Of a stretch of 27,217 bases of DNA, positions 5,994 through 12,468 are shown one piece after another. The number at the start of each line of letters is the position of its first letter. The first letter of the stretch is position 1. This stretch comes from an archaeon (GTDB lineage Archaea > Thermoplasmatota > Thermoplasmata > Methanomassiliicoccales > Methanomethylophilaceae). Below the pieces are notes generated by a model. The model had not been told where the DNA came from. It saw only the letters and a list, made by a program, of their open reading frames with translations, and ran no database searches. The translations under genes were made by a program, and so were the position numbers. The stretch lies in NCBI GenBank assembly GCA_024399225.1, contig JAKSHV010000001.1:1-27217 (forward strand), written 5' to 3'.

Positions 5994-8007
5994 GCACACC
6001 AACGAATCAAGGTCCCTGGTCATCTCCGACTTCAGGAACCTCGGTGTCTCGGACACCGAGAACAACGTGAAGGGACAGGCTGTCCTCAAACTGAACAGGT
6101 CCCTCGAGAAGAACAGACTCGGTGGAATAGTCACCATCCTCGGAGGCAATAACTCCGGCAAGAGCAACGTGCTCAGCGCACTCACCAAGGTAAGGAAAGG
6201 GGAGTTCGACGACAACGACCGCACTGATTTCGCAAAAGCCCCCCGCAATCCCTCCGTATCCTTCTCCATCACCGACGGAAGGTACGGCGAACTCGCCGCC
6301 CCGCAGATCGTACGCGGAAAGGAGAGATGCACCCTCAGGGGAAAGGTCAGCGAGGTGCTGCTCTACATTCTCAGACAAAAGGAATCCTTCGAACTCTACA
6401 GAGAGTTTATGACCCTCAGTCCCGAGCGTGCTGACGACATCGAGGGATACATGAACAACAACGATGCCTTCGCAAGGGGCAAGCCCTGCACCGACGATTC
6501 GAAGGCGTATTCATACATCCTCAGGCACCGTACCGACATCCAATGCGCAGATCTGGCACAGCTGACCGACGTGCTCGACAACGGACAATACGAATCGATG
6601 AAGGACAGGGAGATCACGCTCTCCGCCAAGGGAACCAGGATTGACGAGGTTGTGTTCATCGACGAGGAGGTCGGCTTCCTCGGAGACCTCATGGGCATGA
6701 AGCCCCAGTTCGTCAGGAAGGACCGTGTGGAGGAATTCCGCAGGAACCAGAAGGGACTGAAGACCATTGCCAAACTGGCCGCCAGCATCATGAGATCAGG
6801 AAAGGAGGATTCCGACCTCGACGTGAAGATTATTGACTTCGCGGGAGGAATTAAAGAAACCGTCACCGTTCCCGACGAGTTCTCCGCACGTTACGGATAC
6901 AACCTTGGAACCAACGTCTACCAGTACAGCCGCAGGAAGATCTCCGACCAGGACTTCGAATGCTCCTCCGACAGGCGCGAGGGATTCATCCCCGGCCTGT
7001 TCGCAAGTCTCGGATACGATGTGGAAACCATCCTCTCCGAGAGCTATCTCGAATCCGCCAATACAATAAAGAAACTGGAGGATGAGGTCAATACAGAACT
7101 TGCCGAGATTTCGGACACGTTCAACAGACTCCTCAACTTCGGAAACAGACCCTATTCCATGAGCATGAGGATCGGAGACAGACGCATCAGCTTCTCACTC
7201 AGATGCGGAAACACACCACTCAGGATCGACCACCAGTCCGAGGGATTCAGATGGATCTTCGAGTTCTTCCTGAACTTCCTGCTCTCCAAGAAATTCGTGG
7301 CAGGGGACATCATAGTGGTGGATGAATACGGAGGACTTCTCAACCCCGGAACCGTGAGGGAACTCACCCGCACACTCCGCGAATTCGGAAAGAACAATGG
7401 CCTGACATTCGTTCTTGCCACCCAGAACCCCATGGCAGTGGACATATCCCGTCTTGAAGAAGTCAGGATCGTCGCTCCCAGGGAGGACGGTTCTGCCGTG
7501 ATCCTCAACGATTTCACGGAGTTCTTCGGTGACAGCACCGATGCGGTCAAACCGGTGACGGACTGTCTGACGGTAGGCCGCGGATACCTTAGGGGCGGAA
7601 AATATTCCACAGTATTCGTCGGTTCCGATTACGATTACTTCCTTCTCAATGCGATGAACAGGATCCTCGGAACGGATGTCGATGTCATTCCCGTGAACGG
7701 AGATGCGGATGACGAGGAACTCGCCAAGGTCCTGCTGGAGATGGAACATTCTCCCATTCTCCTTTCCGATAAGGATGAGGGATTCGTATCCAAGATGAAG
7801 GATCTCGGCGTCACCGTGGTGTCCGCCAGGGAATTCGGAAAGACCGGATTGGAGGACCTCCTGTCCGATGAGGACATGTGTAAAGTCGTGTCAAGGGACG
7901 GAAATTTCGATGAAAAGTCGACGATTGCCGACAATTTGACAGAAAAAGGCATTTCCGAGACAACTTCTGCCGATTTCAAGGAATTCATTGATTACATTTC
8001 GATGTGA
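5986..8007 (+). CDS. OLD/SMC-like ATPase with degenerate TOPRIM-like C-terminal domain
   Basis: A 673-residue P-loop ATPase. The Walker A is GGNNSGKS (53-60), a long insertion of almost 400 residues follows, then an ABC-type signature-like QSEGFRW segment, Walker B IIVVDE (442-447) and a switch region LATQNP. This is the split-head layout of OLD, RecF and SMC-like ATPases. After the head, residues 543-600 resemble the TOPRIM nuclease domain of OLD proteins (VFVGSDYD, then ILLSDKDEG with DxD at 595-597), but the first acidic residue of the motif is not in its usual VEG context, so nuclease activity is uncertain. The start ATG 5986 has GGAGGA (5974-5979) before it and overlaps the regulator; a 14-codon extension is discounted. 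OLD-like ATPases often act in phage defence (for example Gabija GajA), which is family knowledge and not proof here. Confidence 0.85.
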   Translation: MTEHTNESRSLVISDFRNLGVSDTENNVKGQAVLKLNRSLEKNRLGGIVTILGGNNSGKSNVLSALTKVRKGEFDDNDRTDFAKAPRNPSVSFSITDGRYGELAAPQIVRGKERCTLRGKVSEVLLYILRQKESFELYREFMTLSPERADDIEGYMNNNDAFARGKPCTDDSKAYSYILRHRTDIQCADLAQLTDVLDNGQYESMKDREITLSAKGTRIDEVVFIDEEVGFLGDLMGMKPQFVRKDRVEEFRRNQKGLKTIAKLAASIMRSGKEDSDLDVKIIDFAGGIKETVTVPDEFSARYGYNLGTNVYQYSRRKISDQDFECSSDRREGFIPGLFASLGYDVETILSESYLESANTIKKLEDEVNTELAEISDTFNRLLNFGNRPYSMSMRIGDRRISFSLRCGNTPLRIDHQSEGFRWIFEFFLNFLLSKKFVAGDIIVVDEYGGLLNPGTVRELTRTLREFGKNNGLTFVLATQNPMAVDISRLEEVRIVAPREDGSAVILNDFTEFFGDSTDAVKPVTDCLTVGRGYLRGGKYSTVFVGSDYDYFLLNAMNRILGTDVDVIPVNGDADDEELAKVLLEMEHSPILLSDKDEGFVSKMKDLGVTVVSAREFGKTGLEDLLSDEDMCKVVSRDGNFDEKSTIADNLTEKGISETTSADFKEFIDYISM

Positions 8008-8035
8008 AAACCCCTTGTTCAAACCATTTTCTCCG

Positions 8036-8043
8036 CTTTTTTT
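8036..8043 (+). terminator. T-tract terminator after the ATPase gene
   Basis: A run of seven T residues (8037-8043) lies 30 nt after the ATPase stop and before the next promoter. Archaeal transcription often ends at such tracts without a hairpin. It supports two transcription units, one on each side. Confidence 0.4.
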
Positions 8044-8065
8044 CATTGTTCTATTATCAGGTTAT

Positions 8066-8136
8066 TGTAAAAATTCTGTAAAATTCATTGTAAGGTTTTG
8101 TAAATTCACTTTACAAATTTTGTAAAGATATTTATA
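8066..8136 (+). promoter_or_regulatory. Phased array of TGTAAA half-sites before the membrane-protein/RNase III genes
   Basis: Half-sites occur at 8066 (TGTAAA), 8077 (TGTAAA), 8089 (TGTAAG), 8099 (TGTAAA), 8110 (TTTACA, inverted) and 8121 (TGTAAA), so starts are spaced 11, 12, 10, 11 and 11 bp, about one helical turn. The last two form TTTACA-N5-TGTAAA, identical in layout to the site at 5436-5452. A TATA box TATTTATA (8129-8136) follows directly. A protein could bind cooperatively along one face of the DNA and block this promoter. Confidence 0.65.
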
Positions 8137-8179
8137 CTGAGTCTGCTATTGGTACTTCAACAAAGCAAAGGTGTATCAA

Positions 8180-8503
8180 ATGAGCACAAAAATCGGAACC
8201 CCGGAATGGATCGACAACCAGGTAAAGGCAAGCCTCGACAACCGCGCAAACCAGCTGAACCCCAACAACATCAGGTTCTCTCCCAAACCCGCAAACGAGT
8301 GCATGAAACAGAGCGAGATCGCATTCGAGTACGGACTCCTCGCCGCAGGACTTGCAGCGACCATCGCCATCGCAGGTGCTGTAGCATGGGGATACAAGAA
8401 GTTCGGAGCAAAGAAGAAGGAAGAGGAGAAGCCCGTAGAGGTAATCGAGGAGATCGAGATCACTCCCCTCAACAAAGAGGAGACCGTAGGGGAGTGCGCC
8501 TGA
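8180..8503 (+). CDS. Single-pass membrane protein, 107 aa
   Basis: A polar N-terminal region of about 50 residues, rich in Asn/Gln, is followed by one transmembrane helix (LLAAGLAATIAIAGAVAWGY, about 54-73), a Lys patch (KKFGAKKKEEEK) and an acidic tail ending ECA. The Lys-rich flank suggests the C-terminus is cytoplasmic. There is no known domain. The start is ATG 8180, not GTG 8171, because AAAGGTG (8167-8173) then sits at a normal distance. It is the first gene of a unit controlled by the TGTAAA array, and its stop overlaps the next start (TGATG). Confidence 0.78.
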   Translation: MSTKIGTPEWIDNQVKASLDNRANQLNPNNIRFSPKPANECMKQSEIAFEYGLLAAGLAATIAIAGAVAWGYKKFGAKKKEEEKPVEVIEEIEITPLNKEETVGECA

Positions 8504-8679
8504 TGGCAGGAAACCTCGGATTCCTGTGCAGAAGCTTCGGTGGTGGGGCATTCAGTGCGATCGGCGGAATCATCGTAACCCTCGCTGCACCCTATGTGAT
8601 CAATTCCATCAAGAACAGGATGGAAGCAATTAGAGAGGAACAGAAATCCGTCGAGACTGTGGATCCCGACCTCTGCTGA
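8503..8679 (+). CDS. Small membrane protein, 58 aa, C-terminal Cys
   Basis: This 58-residue ORF starts on the last base of the preceding stop codon (TGATG), which is a coupling arrangement. It holds one hydrophobic segment (FSAIGGIIVTLAAPYVINSI, about residues 17-36) after a short N-terminus with Gly and Cys, then a charged tail ending VDPDLC. With the upstream 107-aa protein it looks like a pair of small membrane subunits. No family is recognised. Membrane effectors of this size are common in defence operons, but that is inference. Confidence 0.72.
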   Translation: MAGNLGFLCRSFGGGAFSAIGGIIVTLAAPYVINSIKNRMEAIREEQKSVETVDPDLC

Positions 8680-8693
8680 ACGGAGATGGCATC

Positions 8694-9164
8694 ATGGATG
8701 AGAAAAGGATCAACGAACAGATGAAGGAACTTGCCGACAAGATCGGATACAAATACAAAGATCTGGCACATCTGAAAGAAGCAATGAATGTCACCAAGGT
8801 CGGCAACACCAGCGAGCCCGAATACAGATGCAGCAGACTAGCTCTCGTAGGCGATGCGGTCCTGAAGACCGTCATCTCGGACATGCTTTACGAGAAAGGG
8901 TATTCCCGCGGAAACATCACCATGAAGAAGGCGACCATGGAGAACAACCAGGTTTTCCAGAAGATCTCCGCCCGCCTCGATATCTACAGATATGCATACA
9001 ACGAGGAATACTTCTTCGACGATGCTCCGGATGAGAAAAGACTCCCCAGCGGAAAACATGATGTCTATGTCGAAGCTATAACAGGCGCCGTCTTCCATGA
9101 CCTCGGATACAGAAAATGTTGCAAATGGGTCAGGGAAACCATCATACCTTTACTTCTCTGCTAA
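8694..9164 (+). CDS. RNase III-fold protein with altered catalytic site, 156 aa
   Basis: The start IGYKYKDLAHLKEAM (17-31) matches the first helix of RNase III domains, and RLALVGDAVLK (48-58) matches the signature RLEFLGDAVL, with the first catalytic Glu replaced by Ala50 while Asp54 is kept. The second half has DVYVEAITGAVFHDLG (123-138), matching the D-x-x-E-A-x-x-G-A motif: Glu127 is kept, but the expected Asp three residues earlier is Val124, with an Asp one position further at 123. There is no double-stranded RNA-binding domain. It may be a binding-only or altered nuclease. GGAGAT (8682-8687) precedes ATG 8694; the gene follows the two membrane proteins by 14 bp and ends in LLLC. Confidence 0.78.
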   Translation: MDEKRINEQMKELADKIGYKYKDLAHLKEAMNVTKVGNTSEPEYRCSRLALVGDAVLKTVISDMLYEKGYSRGNITMKKATMENNQVFQKISARLDIYRYAYNEEYFFDDAPDEKRLPSGKHDVYVEAITGAVFHDLGYRKCCKWVRETIIPLLLC

Positions 9165-9171
9165 ATAGCAT

Positions 9172-9783
9172 ATGAACGATAACCTCCCTATGAACACTGC
9201 AGACGATGGAAAGAACACGAAGATACTGTTTGTCAATGCATGTGTCCATAGGGAGACCTCCAGGACCGACCGCCTCGCAAGGGAACTGATATCCCGTTTC
9301 CCGAATGCAGATGTGGAGGAACTGATCCTCGAAGATTCCGGGATCGGACCCATCGACGGAAAAACCCTCGACATGAGGAACAAATCGGTCTCCGACAATG
9401 ATTTCTCAAACCCTCATTTCAATTATGCCAGACAGCTGATTTCCGCCGACATCGTGGTGTTCGCATCCCCCTTCTGGGAATCGATGTTCAACACATTCAT
9501 GAAGGCTTACCTGGAGAATGTCAGTGTTCCCGGACTTGTTTTCTCATACAACGAACACGGTGTCCCCGTTGGAAACGCCAAAGGGAAACTGTACTACGTC
9601 ACCACCCGTGGAGGTCCCGTCACCGATGAGAACGACCCCGGATGCATGGTGATGAAGACCCTCGCCTTCATGTTCGGTTTCAAGGATTTCAGGATCCTCT
9701 CCGCATCCGCCCTCGACATTATAGGCAATGATCCCGAACAGATTCTGCAGGAATCCATCTCAAAGATCGGTTCGATTTTGTGA
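9172..9783 (+). CDS. Flavodoxin-like NAD(P)H oxidoreductase (FMN-dependent azoreductase/quinone reductase family)
   Basis: A 203-residue flavodoxin-2 fold protein. The N-terminal strand KILFVNACVHRETSRTDRLA corresponds to the FMN phosphate-binding loop (typical SPRxxxS type), and IVVFASPFWESMFNTFMKAYLENV matches the conserved P-x-W/Y-N motif region of AzoR/NQO-like enzymes. YYVTTRGGPV is the third flavin-contact loop. It probably reduces quinones or similar acceptors at the expense of NAD(P)H. It begins 7 bp after the RNase III-like gene with no ribosome binding site, so either ATG 9172 or ATG 9190 is possible and an independent leaderless promoter is likely. Confidence 0.78.
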   Translation: MNDNLPMNTADDGKNTKILFVNACVHRETSRTDRLARELISRFPNADVEELILEDSGIGPIDGKTLDMRNKSVSDNDFSNPHFNYARQLISADIVVFASPFWESMFNTFMKAYLENVSVPGLVFSYNEHGVPVGNAKGKLYYVTTRGGPVTDENDPGCMVMKTLAFMFGFKDFRILSASALDIIGNDPEQILQESISKIGSIL

Positions 9784-9792
9784 GCCAAATTG

Positions 9793-9834
9793 TCGGCATA
9801 TGCCGATTACGTGCCGATTTATACAATAAATCGG
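9793..9834 (+). promoter_or_regulatory. Two palindromic operators overlapping the pyridoxal kinase promoter
   Basis: TCGGCATATGCCGA (9793-9806) is a perfect 14-bp palindrome. A second one has arms CCGATTTAT (9814-9822) and ATAAATCGG (9826-9834) around a 3-nt centre and covers the TATA box TTTATAC. They share the half-site (T)GCCGAT. A dimeric repressor sensing a vitamin B6 form or purine would fit, but no such regulator gene is next to it. Confidence 0.55.
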
Positions 9835-9863
9835 ATGTTCCAGACATTATCAGAGGTTCAACC

Positions 9864-10712
9864 ATGAACGGAAACCAGAAACGTGTATTGGCAATCCACG
9901 ACATCTCCTGTGTCGGAAAATGCTCCCTGACCGTCGCACTCCCTATCATCTCCGCGACCGGAATCGAGGTCCCCTCCCTTCCCACCGCGGTCCTGTCCAC
10001 CCACACCGGCGGATTCACCGGATTCACCTACCGCGACCTCACCGAGGACATGATCCCCATCCTCGACCACTGGAACTCCCTTGACCTCCAGTTCGAGGGA
10101 ATCTACACCGGATTCCTCGGATCCTTCGAGCAGATCGACATCGTCTGCAGGATCTGCGACGAGGTCGGAAAGAACGCCACCATCTTCGTCGACCCCGTCA
10201 TGGCCGATAACGGAAAGCTCTACGGCATCTTCCCCGACAACTTCCCCCAGGGAATGAAGAAGCTCTGCTCCAAGGCGGATGTCATCCTCCCCAACGTCAC
10301 CGAGGCAGTGCTCATGCTCGAGGAGGAGTATGTGGAAGGACCTTACACCAAGGATTACGTCGAGGGACTTCTGAAGAGGCTTGCGGCCATCGGACCCAGG
10401 AAGGTCGTCCTCACCGGAATCTACTTCGAGGAGAACAGGCTCGGAGCCGCAGCTTACGATGCGGAGACCGGGGAGATCTCCTACTTCTTCGCAGATAAGA
10501 TCCCCGGATACTACCACGGAACCGGCGACGTGTTCAGCTCCGCTGCAGTAGCGGCACTCATGAACGGCCTCCCCCTCTCCAAGGCTATCGAGATCGCCGT
10601 CGACTTCACCCAGAGGAGCATCGTCAGGACCTATGAGGCGAAATCCGACATCAGGTACGGAGTCAACTTCGAGGCCGGCATCCCCAAGCTCCTAAAGGAC
10701 ATGGGTCTCTGA
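9864..10712 (+). CDS. Pyridoxal/pyridoxamine kinase (PfkB/ribokinase superfamily)
   Basis: A 282-residue kinase of the PdxY/PdxK type, which phosphorylates vitamin B6 vitamers to the coenzyme form in the cytoplasm. Visible features are the N-terminal strand KRVLAIHDISCVGKCSLTVA, the substrate segment PTAVLSTHTGGF, the FVDPVMADNGKLY motif typical of pyridoxal kinases, and the catalytic GTGDVFSSA with the general-base Asp. Length agrees with the family (280-290). ATG 9864 is chosen because GAGGT lies 7 nt upstream; an upstream extension of 28 codons would pass through the operators. A hairpin terminator follows. The related hydroxymethylpyrimidine kinases are less likely given the sequence. Confidence 0.88.
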   Translation: MNGNQKRVLAIHDISCVGKCSLTVALPIISATGIEVPSLPTAVLSTHTGGFTGFTYRDLTEDMIPILDHWNSLDLQFEGIYTGFLGSFEQIDIVCRICDEVGKNATIFVDPVMADNGKLYGIFPDNFPQGMKKLCSKADVILPNVTEAVLMLEEEYVEGPYTKDYVEGLLKRLAAIGPRKVVLTGIYFEENRLGAAAYDAETGEISYFFADKIPGYYHGTGDVFSSAAVAALMNGLPLSKAIEIAVDFTQRSIVRTYEAKSDIRYGVNFEAGIPKLLKDMGL

Positions 10713-10723
10713 AACCTTATCAT

Positions 10724-10756
10724 GCGGGGACACTGTTCCCCGCGATCACCTTTTTT
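10724..10756 (+). terminator. Hairpin/T-tract terminator of the pyridoxal kinase gene
   Basis: A perfect 7-bp stem GCGGGGA (10724-10730) / TCCCCGC (10737-10743) with a 6-nt loop is followed by six T residues (10751-10756). Confidence 0.7.
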
Positions 10757-10769
10757 CAATTGCAAAAAT

Positions 10770-10847
10770 ATGTTCAATTTTTGACGAATTATGAACATTT
10801 CTTCAAATATGTTCATTTTTTAACCTAAAAATTGATATATTCATATT
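10770..10847 (+). promoter_or_regulatory. Promoter of the RNA ligase gene with ATGTTCA repeats
   Basis: ATGTTCA occurs at 10770-10776, inverted as TGAACAT at 10792-10798, and again at 10809-10815; the last two extend to ATGAACAT/ATGTTCAT with a 10-nt spacer. A TATA-like TTGATATATTCATA (10832-10845) follows, so the transcript should start near 10860-10870, giving a leader of more than 100 nt before ATG 10983. The repeats are probably regulator sites. Confidence 0.5.
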
Positions 10848-10861
10848 CTGAACCGCATTTG

Positions 10862-10960
10862 CCGAAAAACTCGGTGCAAACTAGGTTCCGCCCCGACCGA
10901 GAGTCGCGAATCAAGGAAGGGGAAAAGGCTGCAGGTGTCCGGAACACGGCAGCCAGGAGG
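10862..10960 (+). other. Hairpin-rich leader before the RNA ligase gene
   Basis: Three hairpins follow one another: CCGA-AAAAC-TCGG (10862-10874), CGAC-CGAGA-GTCG (10894-10906) and a long one with outer stem GGCTGC/GCAGCC and inner stem GTGT/ACAC around CCGGA (10927-10954). AGGAGG (10955-10960) comes directly after the last stem but is 22 nt from the ATG; a weaker GGAAG (10971-10975) is at the normal distance. It may be a regulatory leader, or an independent small RNA handled by the ligase encoded next to it. It does not match a riboswitch class that I can name. Confidence 0.5.
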
Positions 10961-10982
10961 TATAAAGAAAGGAAGCGAAAAT

Positions 10983-12194
10983 ATGACGTTCATCAAATAC
11001 CAGCACGTCCAGCATATCGACTCGGACGAATCCGAAGGACTGCTAGACGGAACATGCTACATATTCCCCAAACTCGACGGTTCCAACTGCGGAGCATATA
11101 CCGAAGAGGGACAGATAAGATTCATGAGCAGGAACTGCGTCCTCGACGATCAGCATCCTTTTTCGAAATACGTCCTGTCCCATGAGAACATTATCAGACT
11201 TCTGAAGGATCATCCTGAGCTGAGACTCTACGGAGAATGGATGAAACCCCACATCATCAGGAGCTACACCCCGGATACATGGGACAACTGGTTCGTGTTC
11301 GATGTCTGCGTCGACGGACTCTGCTTCTCCGCCGACATCGGGGACACCCACCTGGAAAGCAACGGGGTCTACCACCTCCCCTATGACATCTACTCCGTAC
11401 TGCTCGACCATTACGGGATCGCATACATCCCCGTACTCAGGGTGATCGACCGCCCCTGCATCGGTCAGCTGAAGAAATGTGCCGACGAGGAGAACACCTG
11501 GCACATCACGGAAGGACAGGGATGCGGCGAGGGGATCGTGATCAAGAGGTACGATTTCCTCAACAAGTACGGAAGACCTGCCTGGGCCAAGGTGCTCAAC
11601 ACAGCGTTCTTCCAGAAGAAGAACCTGCTATGCCGCAGGAACTACGACGAGATGGAACTGGAGGAGAAGATAGTCGACAAGTACGTCACCCAGGACCTCG
11701 TGAACAAGGAATACCTGAAGATAGCCGTCGACGAGGGAGCGAGGGTGCACTCCGCCAGGCTCCTCGGGATCATGTGGAAGACCTTCCTGGAGGAATACCT
11801 CTGGGACATCCTGAAGAAGTTCCACGACCCAGTCATCGACTTCAGGAAACTCAGGAAGGCATGCGACCGCAAGGTGAAGGAGAACAAACCTGAACTGTTC
11901 GGAGGAACGGTACCTGCCGATACCGAGGAACCGGATCCCCCTGAAACACCGAAGGTCGGTCCGGATTACGAATCCGATATCCTCACGATAGAATTTACTG
12001 AGGAAGAGGAACAGCGTCTGAAACAGTTCGCCGAATCCAGGAACATGACGCCGGGGGAATTGCTTGAAGAGCTTGCCAAGGGATTCCTGAAGGAAGTCGT
12101 GGACATATACAACATGAAAGGCAAAACAGCCGCTCTCGAAAGATTCCACGAACTGGTAGGTGGCGAACTACCACAGGAAATGAAAGATGAATGA
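10983..12194 (+). CDS. Rnl2-like RNA ligase with helical C-terminal extension
   Basis: A 403-residue member of the T4 Rnl2-like RNA ligase family (covalent nucleotidyltransferases joining 3'-OH and 5'-phosphate RNA ends with ATP). All core motifs are visible: motif I KLDGSN with the AMP-accepting Lys30, the SRN segment at 49-51, motif III YGEW (83-86), IIIa WFVFDV (103-108), motif IV EGIVIKRY (183-190) and motif V WAKV (201-204). Residues of about 220-310 form the C-terminal helical domain; about 315-345 is a Pro/Glu-rich linker, and the last 60 residues form an extra helical piece (TEEEEQRLKQFAESRN..., with MTPGELLEELAKGF), resembling a ribbon-helix-helix or dimerisation tail. It probably acts in RNA repair or RNA circularisation. 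The start at ATG 10983 avoids the GTG inside the leader hairpin. Confidence 0.88.
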   Translation: MTFIKYQHVQHIDSDESEGLLDGTCYIFPKLDGSNCGAYTEEGQIRFMSRNCVLDDQHPFSKYVLSHENIIRLLKDHPELRLYGEWMKPHIIRSYTPDTWDNWFVFDVCVDGLCFSADIGDTHLESNGVYHLPYDIYSVLLDHYGIAYIPVLRVIDRPCIGQLKKCADEENTWHITEGQGCGEGIVIKRYDFLNKYGRPAWAKVLNTAFFQKKNLLCRRNYDEMELEEKIVDKYVTQDLVNKEYLKIAVDEGARVHSARLLGIMWKTFLEEYLWDILKKFHDPVIDFRKLRKACDRKVKENKPELFGGTVPADTEEPDPPETPKVGPDYESDILTIEFTEEEEQRLKQFAESRNMTPGELLEELAKGFLKEVVDIYNMKGKTAALERFHELVGGELPQEMKDE

Positions 12195-12200
12195 CCGATG

Positions 12201-12236
12201 GGATCGGGTGCTGTACACCCGATTCCATTATGGAAT
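12201..12236 (+). other. Strong hairpin after the RNA ligase gene
   Basis: ATCGGGTG (12203-12210) and CACCCGAT (12216-12223) form a perfect 8-bp stem with loop CTGTA, extendable by GG/CC across a bulged T. An overlapping 15-nt palindrome, ATTCCAT-T-ATGGAAT (12222-12236), offers a competing fold. There is no T-tract, so this is not a standard terminator; it may protect the mRNA 3' end or regulate the next gene. Confidence 0.4.
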
Positions 12237-12247
12237 GGTGCCGAACA

Positions 12248-12430
12248 ATGAATGAAGAACTCCCCCAGATTGGTTCCAAAGAAGGCAAGGAACTGGTGGT
12301 GCCAGAAATCATCTTCCATGAACTGCTACTAGATATGGAACTCCAAGAGAACTACAGCAGATCTCTTGCAGATGGTGGAACTGTGGAGGTCAAGGAATTC
12401 CTTAGTTCCCTCCGCAAACAGATGTGCTGA
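12248..12430 (+). CDS. Small hypothetical protein, 60 aa
   Basis: An acidic soluble protein with the core ELVVPEIIFHELLLDMELQ and a C-terminal helix VEVKEFLSSLRKQMC. Length and style resemble antitoxins of toxin-antitoxin pairs, but I do not recognise a family and it is not clearly related to the 59-aa proteins in this window. An in-frame ATG at 12191 overlaps the RNA ligase stop (ATGA) and would add 19 residues, but that stretch encodes the strong hairpin, so ATG 12248 is preferred; neither start has a clear ribosome binding site. It probably shares a transcript with the RNA ligase. It is convergent with the kinase gene. Confidence 0.55.
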   Translation: MNEELPQIGSKEGKELVVPEIIFHELLLDMELQENYSRSLADGGTVEVKEFLSSLRKQMC

Positions 12431-12468
12431 TAAACAATACGAGGGCGTAGAACTCTGCCAGAGACAGG

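Noticed and set aside
10832..11185. 117-codon open frame over the RNA ligase leader
   Set aside because: It starts inside the TATA region and continues out of frame into the ligase gene; Arg-rich shadow.
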